Source: Spirochaetales bacterium (GTDB taxonomy: Bacteria; Spirochaetota; Spirochaetia; CADAEX01). Taken from it: a stretch of 64,000 nt of DNA. The translations under genes were made by a program, and so were the position numbers. This document shows positions 8,431-18,000 of the stretch, one piece after another (positions within the stretch are counted from its first letter, which is position 1; every line of letters begins with the position of its first letter). The notes under the pieces are model-generated. The model saw only the letters and a list, made by a program, of their open reading frames with translations. It was not told the origin of the DNA and made no database searches. The stretch spans positions 44,172 through 108,171 of the forward strand of contig JACKPD010000007.1 in the NCBI GenBank assembly GCA_024233785.1, given 5' to 3'.

Positions 8431-9702
8431 ATGAAAGTACAACTGGCCTATGGTAAAGGTAATCTGGAGGTAAATCTTCCGGATGATTGTAAAATAGATG
8501 TAATTGAACCAAAATTTGAGAAGGGGCTTGCCGACCAGGTGGGAGCTGTAAGGGCCGCGCTTCAGTCACCTGAAGGGACAGAACCTTTATCAAAAATCGC
8601 TAAATCCTCAGACCGGGTCGGTATTATTTTCAGCGATATTTCAAGAGCTACCCCTTATAATATTCTGCTCCCTGCAATTTTCGCGGAAATACCTCACGTT
8701 CCTGATGCAAACATTACACTATACAATGCTACAGGAACACACAGGACAAATTCGGAAGATGAGCTGAAACAGATTCTGGGGCCTGGAATTGTCGGTAAAT
8801 ACAGAATAATACAGAATGACTGCAAGGACTCAGCTGCCCACAGATATATCGGTACAAGCAAAGGGGGGAATAAAATAAATATTCTCTCCGACTTCCTGGA
8901 CTGTGATGTAAAAATACTTACAGGTTTTATTGAACCCCATTTTTTCGCAGGTTTTTCAGGCGGAGGTAAAGCTATTATGCCTGGTCTTGCGACACTTGAG
9001 ACAGTACAGTTTAACCACAGCGCAGCGCACATGGACCATAAACAGGCGATCTGGGGGATAACAGAAGGAAATCCCCTGTGGGAAGAGGTCAGAGAGGCAG
9101 CAGGCTTTGCAGAACCTACCCTTCTTCTGAACGTAGCCTTAAACAGGAAAAAAGAGATTACTGCCGTCTTTGCGGGAGATTACATAAAGGCGCACAAAAC
9201 CGGCTGCGAATATGTAAAAAAACATGCGATGGCAGGTGTAAGGGAACCCTATGATATAATACTGACAAGTAATTCAGGTTATCCTCTTGACCTCAATATG
9301 TATCAGGCTGTCAAGGGAATGAGCGCCGCCTCCCAGATTGTAAAGCAGGGCGGACATATAATCATTACAGCAGACTGCTGGGACGGGATTCCTGAGCATG
9401 GAAAATACGGTCAGCTTCTCGCGTCAGCATCGACACCTGATGAGCTTCTTGGCAAAATAAGGACACCCGGTTTTGTCATGCACGATATGTGGCAGGCGCA
9501 GATCCATGCCCTTATATGCAAAAAGGCTGATGTTCATTTCTACAGCGACAATCTTACAGATGAACAGATAAAACAGGCTTTCATGATTCCCTGCCGTGAT
9601 ATTGAAAAAAGAGTTGAGGAAATTGTAAAATCTTTAGGGAGAAGCGCAAGTATATGCGTAATTCCGGAAGGGCCTCAGACAATACCCTACATCGCGGGCT
9701 GA
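8431..9702 (+). CDS. LarA-family nickel-pincer-dependent isomerase (lactate racemase-like)
   Basis: A 423-residue protein of the lactate racemase family (DUF2088). The four residues essential in Lactobacillus LarA (His108, His174, Lys184, His200) have counterparts at His104 ('GTHRTN'), His170 ('IEPHFFAG'), Lys180 ('GGGKAIMPG') and His196 ('QFNHS'). Lys180 would carry the nickel-pincer nucleotide, and the His pair abstracts and returns a hydride at the alpha-carbon of a 2-hydroxy acid. Members of the family act on lactate, malate, 2-hydroxyglutarate, phenyllactate or sugar acids, so the substrate cannot be fixed. The cofactor genes larB, larC and larE are not in the window. AAGGAG precedes the ATG at 8431. 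Confidence 0.9.
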   Translation: MKVQLAYGKGNLEVNLPDDCKIDVIEPKFEKGLADQVGAVRAALQSPEGTEPLSKIAKSSDRVGIIFSDISRATPYNILLPAIFAEIPHVPDANITLYNATGTHRTNSEDELKQILGPGIVGKYRIIQNDCKDSAAHRYIGTSKGGNKINILSDFLDCDVKILTGFIEPHFFAGFSGGGKAIMPGLATLETVQFNHSAAHMDHKQAIWGITEGNPLWEEVREAAGFAEPTLLLNVALNRKKEITAVFAGDYIKAHKTGCEYVKKHAMAGVREPYDIILTSNSGYPLDLNMYQAVKGMSAASQIVKQGGHIIITADCWDGIPEHGKYGQLLASASTPDELLGKIRTPGFVMHDMWQAQIHALICKKADVHFYSDNLTDEQIKQAFMIPCRDIEKRVEEIVKSLGRSASICVIPEGPQTIPYIAG

Positions 9703-9744
9703 AAGGCCTGCAGAATTCCGGCGGACGGAAAATTGGAGATTCAA

Positions 9745-10974
9745 ATGGAAAGGTTTCCTGAACTTATTAAAGTAAAACAAAGACTTGATGATGATCATAT
9801 AGCTGATCTTGAGACTCATGTCAAAAAAGAGTGCGGAAAAATTATTCATCTGTTCAAAGGGGACAGGAGGATCGCAATCGGGGCCGGCAGCCGCGGAATA
9901 AGCAATTACGCGCTGATCATGAAGACAATAATAAAGTACTTTCAGGATAACGGTTTCGAGATGATAATAGTTCCCGCAATGGGAAGCCACGGCGGGGCAA
10001 CGGCAGAAGGGCAGCTTGAAGTACTAGCGAGCTACGGCATAACAGAAGAGACCATGGGAACAAAAATTCTTTCTTCCATGGAGGTTGTTGAACTTGATTC
10101 AAGCGGCCTTGAAAATAAAGTATATGTCGACAGAAACGCCTATGAATGCGACAGCATAATAATAATGAACAGGATTAAAGCCCATACAGACTTTGCAGGA
10201 GAGATTGAAAGCGGACTTCACAAAATGTGCTGCATCGGGCTTGGAAAGCATAAACTGGCGCTTGAAATACACAGCTTCGGCGGGTACGGGCTTGATAAAC
10301 TGCTTGTCCCCACAGCCCAGAGGGTTGTCCGTGAAGCAAATATAAAAGCAGGTTTCGCGATAGTTGAAAATCCCTATCACAAAACAAAGATATTCAAGGC
10401 CCTTACCCCGGATGAATTTTATACTGAAGAAAAAAAACTGCTTAAAACAGCAATTGAAAATATAGCCCAGCTTCCTGTCAGCAAACTTGATATCCTATGT
10501 ATTGACGAAATGGGTAAAAATATAAGCGGCACAGGAATTGATCCTAATGTTACAGGAGACCTCGGGATAAGGGGACTTCCCCCTAAAACTGACGCGGAGA
10601 TAAGAATTATCGTTGTAGACGACCTTACCGAGGAATCCCACGGGAATGCTATTGGAGTCGGCCAGGCTGATCTGATCACGGAAAAACTGTATAACAAGAT
10701 CAATTTTCAGGCTACAAACGAGAATGTAATAACATCCGCATTTCTTGAAAGGGGGCGGATTCCGATAGTAAAAAAAGACTATGAGGAAGCCCTTTCCACT
10801 GCCCTTCAGGTTTACGGGCAAAAAATCGAGGATGTAAGAATGGTCAGGATACGGAATACACAGGAGATGTCGTATTTTTATGTATCAAAACCTGTGTATG
10901 AAGAGATTAAAAACAATAAAAACTATGAGGCAGTCGGCACTTTCGTAAAATGGGAAGATACTGATAAACTGTAA
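9745..10974 (+). CDS. Second LarA-like (DUF2088) isomerase, divergent subgroup
   Basis: A 409-residue protein distantly related to LarA. 'PAMGSHGGATAEGQ' (His82) corresponds to the first catalytic His region, 'RIKAHTDFAGEIESGLHKM' (His147, His159, Lys160) to the second, and 'GLGKHKLALEIH' (Lys168, His176) to the cofactor Lys/His region. This pattern fits the divergent nickel-pincer isomerase groups rather than lactate racemase itself. The ATG at 9745 (GGAG 6 nt upstream) is preferred over a TTG 12 bp earlier. Its tandem position after a canonical LarA-type gene suggests two stereo-inversions in one pathway, or a heteromeric enzyme. The catalytic assignment is inference. Confidence 0.8.
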   Translation: MERFPELIKVKQRLDDDHIADLETHVKKECGKIIHLFKGDRRIAIGAGSRGISNYALIMKTIIKYFQDNGFEMIIVPAMGSHGGATAEGQLEVLASYGITEETMGTKILSSMEVVELDSSGLENKVYVDRNAYECDSIIIMNRIKAHTDFAGEIESGLHKMCCIGLGKHKLALEIHSFGGYGLDKLLVPTAQRVVREANIKAGFAIVENPYHKTKIFKALTPDEFYTEEKKLLKTAIENIAQLPVSKLDILCIDEMGKNISGTGIDPNVTGDLGIRGLPPKTDAEIRIIVVDDLTEESHGNAIGVGQADLITEKLYNKINFQATNENVITSAFLERGRIPIVKKDYEEALSTALQVYGQKIEDVRMVRIRNTQEMSYFYVSKPVYEEIKNNKNYEAVGTFVKWEDTDKL

Positions 10975-10995
10975 AGCCTCTCCGGAAGTGATAAA

Positions 10996-11670
10996 ATGAG
11001 CACTACAATTTTTTTTCTAAATACAATAACCGGACTTGAAAAAAGTTTTAACACTCTGTGCGATGAGCTGATAAAAACAAAAACCGTTAAAAAGCATATA
11101 AGCGATGAAAGCATTATAACGCAGATACTGTCAGCTGGGGGACTTACTAAAACAGTAAGACGAAGGTTTTCGGAAAATGTCATATCCGCGGAACAGGCCG
11201 GGGCGGATATTATACAGGTTACATGCTCATCCGTAACTCCTTTAATAGAATACGCGCAGACTCTCGTTGATGTGCCTGTCCTGTCAATAGACGGACCGAT
11301 GGCTGAGGCTGTGACTTCGGGTTATTCCAGAATCGGAGTGCTTGCTACAAATGCAGGCACACTCAATCCTTCCGGGAATCTTCTCCTTAAAACAGCGCAA
11401 AAGCTGAACAAAAAAGTTGAAATAGAAACAGTTCTCTGCAGTGACGCATATGATGCCATGCTAAGCGGCAATACGGCTCTCCATGATGAGATAGTAATTA
11501 AATATCTTAAAAATCTTATGGGAAAGGTCGAAGCCGTAGTCCTGGCGCAGGCATCAACAGCAAGGGTTGCTGAGCTGCTTTCAGACAGCGAGAAAAAAAC
11601 TCCGGTTTTCACAAGCCCTCTTTTTGCCGTTAAACATCTTGCAAGGACAATTGAGGAAAATTTCAGGTAG
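10996..11670 (+). CDS. Aspartate/glutamate racemase family protein
   Basis: A 224-residue protein with the Asp/Glu/hydantoin racemase fold. Cys77 in 'IIQVTCSSVTPL' corresponds to the first catalytic Cys. At the second site the sequence is 'VVLAQASTAR' (around 182-190) with no Cys, as in several subfamilies related to maleate isomerase or arylmalonate decarboxylase. A one-Cys enzyme may act as a decarboxylase or isomerase rather than as a two-base racemase. It lies 21 bp after the second LarA-like gene and probably belongs to the same transcript. GGAAG stands ahead of the ATG. Confidence 0.82.
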   Translation: MSTTIFFLNTITGLEKSFNTLCDELIKTKTVKKHISDESIITQILSAGGLTKTVRRRFSENVISAEQAGADIIQVTCSSVTPLIEYAQTLVDVPVLSIDGPMAEAVTSGYSRIGVLATNAGTLNPSGNLLLKTAQKLNKKVEIETVLCSDAYDAMLSGNTALHDEIVIKYLKNLMGKVEAVVLAQASTARVAELLSDSEKKTPVFTSPLFAVKHLARTIEENFR

Positions 11671-11808
11671 GTAAGCCGGCAGCCGGGAGGACCTGTTATG
11701 GGAACAGTCTTCGGCTGTATGAACTTTCAAACAATAAGTATTGAGACATAATTAAATAAATCATTTATTAATGCTATAAAGCCATAAAAGAAAACAGGAG
11801 AGGCGGTC

Positions 11809-13173
11809 ATGAAACAGGGCAGATATGAGAACGATCTTGAGCAGATATTCAATTCAGCAGTAGACAGGGTAAACCCTGAGAAAATTCTCAAGACAAGCTT
11901 GAGTATAACCGGAGATATTCTCAAAATCAAAACACCGCAGAAGGAAAAAGATTTTGACCTCTCAAAATTTAAAAGAATATGGGTAACCGGAGCCGGCAAA
12001 GCAACCGCCAGCATGGCCAAGGGGCTTGAATCAGTTCTCGGAAGCAGGATTGAAAAAGGAATTATTGCTGTAAAATACGGACATACGGAACAGCTCTCAA
12101 GAATTGACCTGATTGAAACCGGCCATCCGGTACCTGACGCGAACAGCGTAAGGGGAGCAAGGGAGATTGCCGCTCTTGCCGAAAAAGCAGACAGCGATAC
12201 GCTGATGATAAACCTTATCTCGGGAGGGGGATCAGCGATCCTATGCCTGCCGTATTCAGATGATAATTTTCAGCTTACACTTGAAGAAAAACAGGCTACA
12301 ACAAGGCTTCTGCTTGAGTGCGGAGCCTCGATCAAAGAGATCAACTGCATCAGAAAGCATATCTCAGGAATCAAAGGGGGGCGCCTGGCGCGCCTGATGT
12401 ATCCTGCAGCGTGTATAAATCTTATACTTTCCGATGTAGTCGGAGACAGGCTTGATACAATAGCCTCGGGCCTTACTGTTGAGGATGAGACAACCTATGC
12501 GGATGCATATTCATATTTTGAAAAATACGGGCTGCTCGACAGGATTCCTCCCAATGTTAAAAACCTTATTATTTCAGGCAAAAAAGGAGAGACAGCGGAA
12601 ACCCCGAAAAATGGAGACGCAGCGTTCACTAAAATAGAGAACATCCTTATCGGAACAAACCATACAGCACTTCTTGCTGCAGAAGAAAAAGCCCGCAGCC
12701 TCGGCTACAACCCGCTTATCCTCTCATCAGGCATAACAGGCGAAGCAAGGGAAATAGCGAAATTCTTTTCCGCCCTTGCAAGGGACACATCACTGTACGG
12801 CCACCCGGTAGTAAAACCCGGATGCATAATAGCCGGAGGAGAGACAACTGTTACACTGAAAGGGAGCGGAAAAGGGGGCCGGAATCAGGAGATGGCCCTC
12901 TCATTCCTTAATGAAATGGCAGGCAACCCTGATGCATATAAGGGAATTTATTTTCTTTCGGCCGGAACAGACGGAAACGACGGGCCTACAGACGCCGCCG
13001 GCGCGTTTGCATCGCTTGAAATTCTTGAATCGGGAAAAGAGAAAGGGCTCTCCCCCGCCCTCTACATTGCACAAAGCGACTCTTACAATTATTTCAAATC
13101 AGCAGGGGGACTCCTGACAACTGGTCCTACAAATACAAATGTCTGTGATGTCCAGCTGATACTCATAGTTTAA
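11809..13173 (+). CDS. Glycerate 2-kinase (GckA/TtuD type, MOFRL domain)
   Basis: A 454-residue protein with an N-terminal DUF4147 domain ('GAGKATASMAKGLE', 'VKYGHT', 'NLISGGGSAILCLPY', 'INCIRKHIS') and a C-terminal MOFRL domain ('IIAGGETTVTLKGSGKGGRNQEMALSF', given here in outline, then 'GTDGNDGPTDAAGAF'). Proteins of this type phosphorylate D-glycerate at C2 to 2-phosphoglycerate; older annotation as hydroxypyruvate reductase is usually wrong. As last gene of the cluster it would feed the product of the hydroxy-acid pathway into lower glycolysis. A 138-bp gap with no clear terminator separates it from the racemase-family gene, so it may also have its own promoter. AGGAG precedes the ATG. 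Confidence 0.9.
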   Translation: MKQGRYENDLEQIFNSAVDRVNPEKILKTSLSITGDILKIKTPQKEKDFDLSKFKRIWVTGAGKATASMAKGLESVLGSRIEKGIIAVKYGHTEQLSRIDLIETGHPVPDANSVRGAREIAALAEKADSDTLMINLISGGGSAILCLPYSDDNFQLTLEEKQATTRLLLECGASIKEINCIRKHISGIKGGRLARLMYPAACINLILSDVVGDRLDTIASGLTVEDETTYADAYSYFEKYGLLDRIPPNVKNLIISGKKGETAETPKNGDAAFTKIENILIGTNHTALLAAEEKARSLGYNPLILSSGITGEAREIAKFFSALARDTSLYGHPVVKPGCIIAGGETTVTLKGSGKGGRNQEMALSFLNEMAGNPDAYKGIYFLSAGTDGNDGPTDAAGAFASLEILESGKEKGLSPALYIAQSDSYNYFKSAGGLLTTGPTNTNVCDVQLILIV

Positions 13174-13226
13174 AAGCATTTAAATACTGAAAAATCAGAC
13201 ATTACTATTGAAGCTTTTCCCTCTTT

Positions 13227-13262
13227 TTTATTATTATACATTCATGTATGTATAATAATAAA
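13227..13262. promoter_or_regulatory. AcrR/TetR operator: 15-bp-arm palindrome
   Basis: Perfect inverted repeat: arms 13227-13241 and 13248-13262 with a 6-bp TCATGT spacer. The core TACATTCATGTATGTA resembles AcrR operators. It ends just before the Shine-Dalgarno of the TetR gene, so bound regulator would block the efflux operon, including its own gene. Confidence 0.8.
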
Positions 13263-13275
13263 TCGGGAGAATGTA

Positions 13276-13917
13276 TTGAGAAAAACAAAGGAAGATGCTG
13301 AAAAAACAAGACAGGATATAATTGATGCCGGAATAAGAGTCTTCAGCAGAAAACTTTATGCAGTTGTAAATATGAGCGATATCGCAAAAGAAGCAGGCGT
13401 TACAAGAGGCGCCATTTACTGGCACTTTAAAAACAAGAGCGATCTATTTATGGAAATTCACAACCTGGTTGTAAAGGAAATTGAAATTATTGTCAGCAGC
13501 TCTATTACGCAGGGAATTACTTTAAAGGACAGGACATTTTCAATCCTCAACAACCTGATCCTCAGATACAGCAGGGACAAGAAACTCAGACAGATGAATA
13601 AGGTACTTTATCTTAACCAGGCTGTTTTTGAAATGAAGGAATTCAGGGAGAATCACATAAATTACCATAAATCGAAAGAACAGTTTTTTACAGATCTGAT
13701 TAAAAAAGCAACTGGTAAAGACATTGATATTAAATCTGACAGAAATGTCATGGTTGAATTTTTATCAGTAGTTGCTTATATGCAGGGGATTCTTGAAATG
13801 ATCATATATCAGGAAGAATCAGGGCTTCCGAAGCTGGAGGAAAAAGACATCTCACAGCTTGTTAATATTTTACTGGACGGGCTGTTCAGCTATAAAAAAC
13901 CGGCCGCAACAGCTTAA
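13276..13917 (+). CDS. TetR/AcrR-family transcriptional regulator of the efflux operon
   Basis: A 213-residue regulator whose N-terminus closely follows AcrR: 'EDAEKTRQDIIDAGIRVFS', and the helix-turn-helix 'MSDIAKEAGVTRGAIYWHFKNKSDLF'. The C-terminal helical domain would bind hydrophobic effectors. The start is TTG at 13276, 5 nt after GGGAGA. The ATG at 13271 is out of frame and terminates after two codons, and the next in-frame ATG would remove part of the DNA-binding domain. It is the first gene of a run with the RND adaptor, pump and TolC, directly behind a 15-bp-arm palindrome, so autorepression with induction by pump substrates is likely. Confidence 0.9.
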   Translation: MRKTKEDAEKTRQDIIDAGIRVFSRKLYAVVNMSDIAKEAGVTRGAIYWHFKNKSDLFMEIHNLVVKEIEIIVSSSITQGITLKDRTFSILNNLILRYSRDKKLRQMNKVLYLNQAVFEMKEFRENHINYHKSKEQFFTDLIKKATGKDIDIKSDRNVMVEFLSVVAYMQGILEMIIYQEESGLPKLEEKDISQLVNILLDGLFSYKKPAATA

Positions 13918-13947
13918 GCGGAAATGATAAAAGGAGAATACAAAATA

Positions 13948-15000
13948 ATGCTTATTAAAAAATTTCTTACAGCATGCACTTTAGTGCTGGTAATATCCAT
14001 GATCGCAGGCTGCGCTGCAAAAAAACCGGAAGAGTCTATGGAAACACGGAGTATGGCACAAATTCATGAAGAGGAAGGGGTTCCGGTTTCAGTAATTCCG
14101 GCCGGGAAAGGAGCTTTTTCAGTATCGCTGCAGTATACAGCGCCTGTAACAGGTATTTCTGAGTCAACAGCTTCAGCTTCAATAGATGACAATGTTGATA
14201 AAATTCTCTACAGGGTCGGGGATTTTGTAGAAAAAGATACAGTTATTGTAAAGTTTCCATACGATAACCCGGCAGCCAACTATTTTCAGTCAAAAGCATC
14301 TTATGAGAATTCACTTGACTCATTTAAAAGGATTGAACAGCTTTACAACAGTAAAGGTGTCTCGCGGCAGGATTATGACAACGCAAAGACTGGTTATGAC
14401 GTAGCAAAGGCAAACTGGGATGCTGTTAACAACATGGTAAATGTGAAAGCCCCAATAAGCGGATATATAACACGGCTTGATGTAAGGGAAAGTGAAAATG
14501 TTGAATCAGGAACAGTACTTTTTACCATCGGCAATAATGACAGACTCAAGGCCAGGCTTTGGGTTTCAGAAAAAGATATAGCAAAAGTAAGGTCAGGGAT
14601 GAATGCTTCGGCAATCTGGGAAGGCTATGAAATAAAGGGAAAAATTGTCCAGACAGACCTTTCCCTCAACCCGGAAAAACAGGCATTCGGAGCTATAGCT
14701 GAATTTGACAACAGCGGCAGGCAGTTTAAAAGCGGTGTAACAGCAAAAATAAATATTTATATTTACGAGAACAGCGCTGCTTTTACAGTTAACAGCAAAT
14801 ATCTAATTGAAAGCGGCGGGATAACATATCTTTATATCGCCGACGGAGATACTGCTGTAAAAAGAGAAGTAAAGACCGGGGAAAGAAGCGGTCAGACTGT
14901 CGAGATAAAGAGCGGGCTTAATACCGGGGACCTTATAATAACTGAAGGGAGCAGATTTCTCACGGAATCAGGCAAAATCAGGATAGTAGCAGGAGAATAG
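13948..15000 (+). CDS. RND efflux periplasmic adaptor (membrane fusion) lipoprotein
   Basis: A 350-residue HlyD/AcrA-type adaptor. The signal peptide ends in the lipobox 'MIAGC'. The lipoyl halves flank a short coiled-coil hairpin ('YENSLDSFKRIEQLYNSKGV', 'DYDNAKTGYDVAKANWD'), followed by 'VKAPISGYITRLDVRESENVESG' and beta-barrel segments ('GMNASAIWEGYEIKGKI'). It bridges the inner-membrane pump to TolC. The ATG at 13948 is chosen over 13924 because AAAGGAG lies 10 nt before it and the lipoprotein signal starts there. The pump gene begins 1 bp after the stop. Confidence 0.92.
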   Translation: MLIKKFLTACTLVLVISMIAGCAAKKPEESMETRSMAQIHEEEGVPVSVIPAGKGAFSVSLQYTAPVTGISESTASASIDDNVDKILYRVGDFVEKDTVIVKFPYDNPAANYFQSKASYENSLDSFKRIEQLYNSKGVSRQDYDNAKTGYDVAKANWDAVNNMVNVKAPISGYITRLDVRESENVESGTVLFTIGNNDRLKARLWVSEKDIAKVRSGMNASAIWEGYEIKGKIVQTDLSLNPEKQAFGAIAEFDNSGRQFKSGVTAKINIYIYENSAAFTVNSKYLIESGGITYLYIADGDTAVKREVKTGERSGQTVEIKSGLNTGDLIITEGSRFLTESGKIRIVAGE

Positions 15001-15001
15001 A

Positions 15002-18000
15002 ATGTTTTTATCATCACTTTCAGTAAAAAGGCCGGTTCTTGTGAGCATGGTCCTTGCCGCGCTCATCCTTTTCGGGGCAATAGCCTTTCTTTCGCTGCCG
15101 CTCAATTTTTTCCCTAACGTAGAGTTTCCTTTTATTGTTATACAGACTGTGTACCCCGGGGCAAGCCCCGATCAGATTGAAACACAGATAACAAAAAAAA
15201 TTGAGGACCAGGTTGCCACAATAAGCAGCATAAACTATATAAATTCCTTTTCGCTTGAAGGGGCATCCATCATTATAATGAGGTTTGAACTCTCAAAGGA
15301 CCAGGATGTCGCGAACCAGGAAGTAAAGAGCAAGATTGACGCCATAAAAAATGATTTCCCTGATGACGCATACGACCCTGTTGTCGACAAGTTTGACATA
15401 CAGGCGATCCCGGTTGTTGATGTAATGTTTTCCGGGAACATACCGATGCAGGAGCTTTATGACATAGCAGACAACAGGATAAAGGAACTGTTCTCCCAGA
15501 TAGAAAATGTAGGAAATGTTTCACTAACCGGGGGACAGTCCAGGGAAATCAGCGTAGAGTTTGAAAACAGGACAGTCTACCAGAACGGGATTTCACTTGC
15601 CGCGGTAAACCAGATGCTCTCGTCCTCAAACCTGAACATGCCGGCCGGTACATTCAAAAACAGGGGGCAGGAATATTCAGTAAAACTTGACGGGGAATTT
15701 CTTACGCTTGATGAAATCAGGGACCTGAATATAATGACAGCTTCCGGACAGAAAAAACTGGGCGAAGTCGCTGAAGTAAAAGACTCGGTCGAAGAGATAA
15801 GGGAAAGGACAATCTACTATGACAATAAAAGCAAAACGCGTAACGAAAACGCTATTCTTTTAAGTATAATTAAAAGCCCCGAAGGTAACGCTGTAACTAT
15901 TGCTGAATCCGCCGTAAAGATTATAAATGAGATAAACAAGGACCTTCCGCCGGGAGTAACGCTTGAGGTTGTAAATGAAACTGCGGATTATATTGAGTCA
16001 TCTGTAAACGATACCCTGTCAAACATAATTATGGGTATTGTCCTTACATCTCTGATACTGCTGTTTTTTCTTCACGACTTAAGATCGACACTTATCGTAG
16101 CCCTCACAATGCCGTTCTCTCTTATCCCGACTTTTCTTACATTCCAGGTTATGGGTTTTTCCCTTAACATGATGACACTGATGGGGCTTTCAACATCTGT
16201 CGGCGTTCTGGTTATGAACTCTGTTGTAATTCTTGAAAACATTTTCAGGCACAAGGAGCTCGGGCACAGGAGAAGGGATGCGGCCCTTATCGGGACAGAC
16301 GAAGTAACAGTAGCGGTAATTGCATCTACACTTACCAATATTGCGGTATTCCTTCCTCTCGCCGCAATGGGGAGCATGGTTGGAATGTTCCTCAGGGAAT
16401 TCGCCCTCGCGGTAGTATTCGCGACAATCTTTTCACTCCTTATAGCCTTTACGCTCACACCGATGATGGCCTCTTTTATCCTTCCTGAACGGGCATTAAA
16501 GAAAAACCGGGTCGGACAGTTTCTTGAAGGGATGTTTGCCAAAGTTGAGAAAAAGTATAAGCATCTCCTTGAATCAATTCTGAAGACTAAGCTCAGGAGC
16601 TTTTTTGTTGTTATCGGCACAATCGTATTGTTTGTATTCTCGATGAGCATGTTTAAATATATCAATTTTGAATTTTTCCCGATGATGGATGAAGGAGAAG
16701 TCAGTATATCAGTTGAAATGCCGCAGGGATATGACCTCTCTGAAACATCAGCTGTCGCGGAAAAGATAGAACAAAGGCTTACAGATTTACCTGATCTCAA
16801 ACATATAATTACAAAACTTGGAAAAATATCAGACCTCAATACCGGAACAAACATGGCTGTCCTCAATATCAAGCTTGTCGATAAGGGGATGAGGGAGCTT
16901 TCCAATCAGGATTACGCTTCAATAATCACCTCCCGCCTGGCAGATATTCCCGGAGTGGATATCAAGGTTGCGGCTGTATCAGGCGGCGGGGGTTCCGGTG
17001 AAAAACCTATAGATTTTTATCTTGTGGGACAGGATATAGCTCAGCTTGAAAAATACAAGGAAACCCTTTTCAGCAGACTGAAGAACACACCAGGATTTTT
17101 GAACCTGGATACTTCTTCAAGGGCAGGGAAACCAGAAATTACTATTGTACCTGACAGGAAAAAAATTGCTGATGCCGGCCTGACTATATATGACATCGCA
17201 TTCACGGTAAGAAGCGCGATCGAAGGGATGGTTATGACCCAGTACAAAGAGGAAGGCAAGGAATACGATATCCGCGTAGTGCTTAAAGATGATTCAGTTG
17301 AATCCTATGAGGATGTAAAAAATATTATGATAGCGACTCCCGGCGGAATAAAACCTGTATCCCATTTTGCTGATGTAAAATTCACGACAGGCTATAACAA
17401 AATCCTCCACAAGGATAAGGTCAAAGCCATAGAGTTTACGGCAGATATTGCCCCCGGGTTTGCGCAGAGCCAGCTTATTGATATAGTAAAAAAGGAAGTT
17501 GCGGGGCTTGATCTTCCATTCGGATACAAAATGGTCCTCTCAGGCGATGCCGAGGAAATGGAGAGTACTAACAGGGAGATGGGAATTGTATTTATAATTG
17601 CAATAGTCCTCACCTATATGCTGCTTGCGGCAATGCTTGAAAAACTGTTTCAGCCGCTTCTTATCCTGTTTACCGTACCGCTGTCGCTGATCGGCGTTGT
17701 CTACGCTTTCCTTATTACCGGGATAAACATGAACTTTATTTCAATGATGGCTATAATAATGCTGGTAGGGCTTGTAGTAAATAACGCTATTCTTATTCTC
17801 GATTACGCCAACCAGCTTACCCGCAAAGGGCTTACAATGCACGAAGCGCTTCTGGAAGCGTGCCCTACAAAATTGAAACCGATTATTATGGCAAATCTCG
17901 CTACAATACTTGGGATGCTGCCTATGGCAATGGGACTCGGTTCATCAGGAGCGGAAATCAGGCAGCCAATGGGTATTGTAAGCATCGGGGGACTTGTGAC

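Noticed and set aside
9733..9744. TTG as start of the second LarA-like gene
   Set aside because: The ATG at 9745 has GGAG at proper spacing, and the TTG overlaps that site.
16072..16905. Minus-strand 277-codon frame inside the RND pump gene
   Set aside because: Exact antisense shadow of a confidently identified pump; composition is a Ser/Ile-rich mirror of membrane codons.
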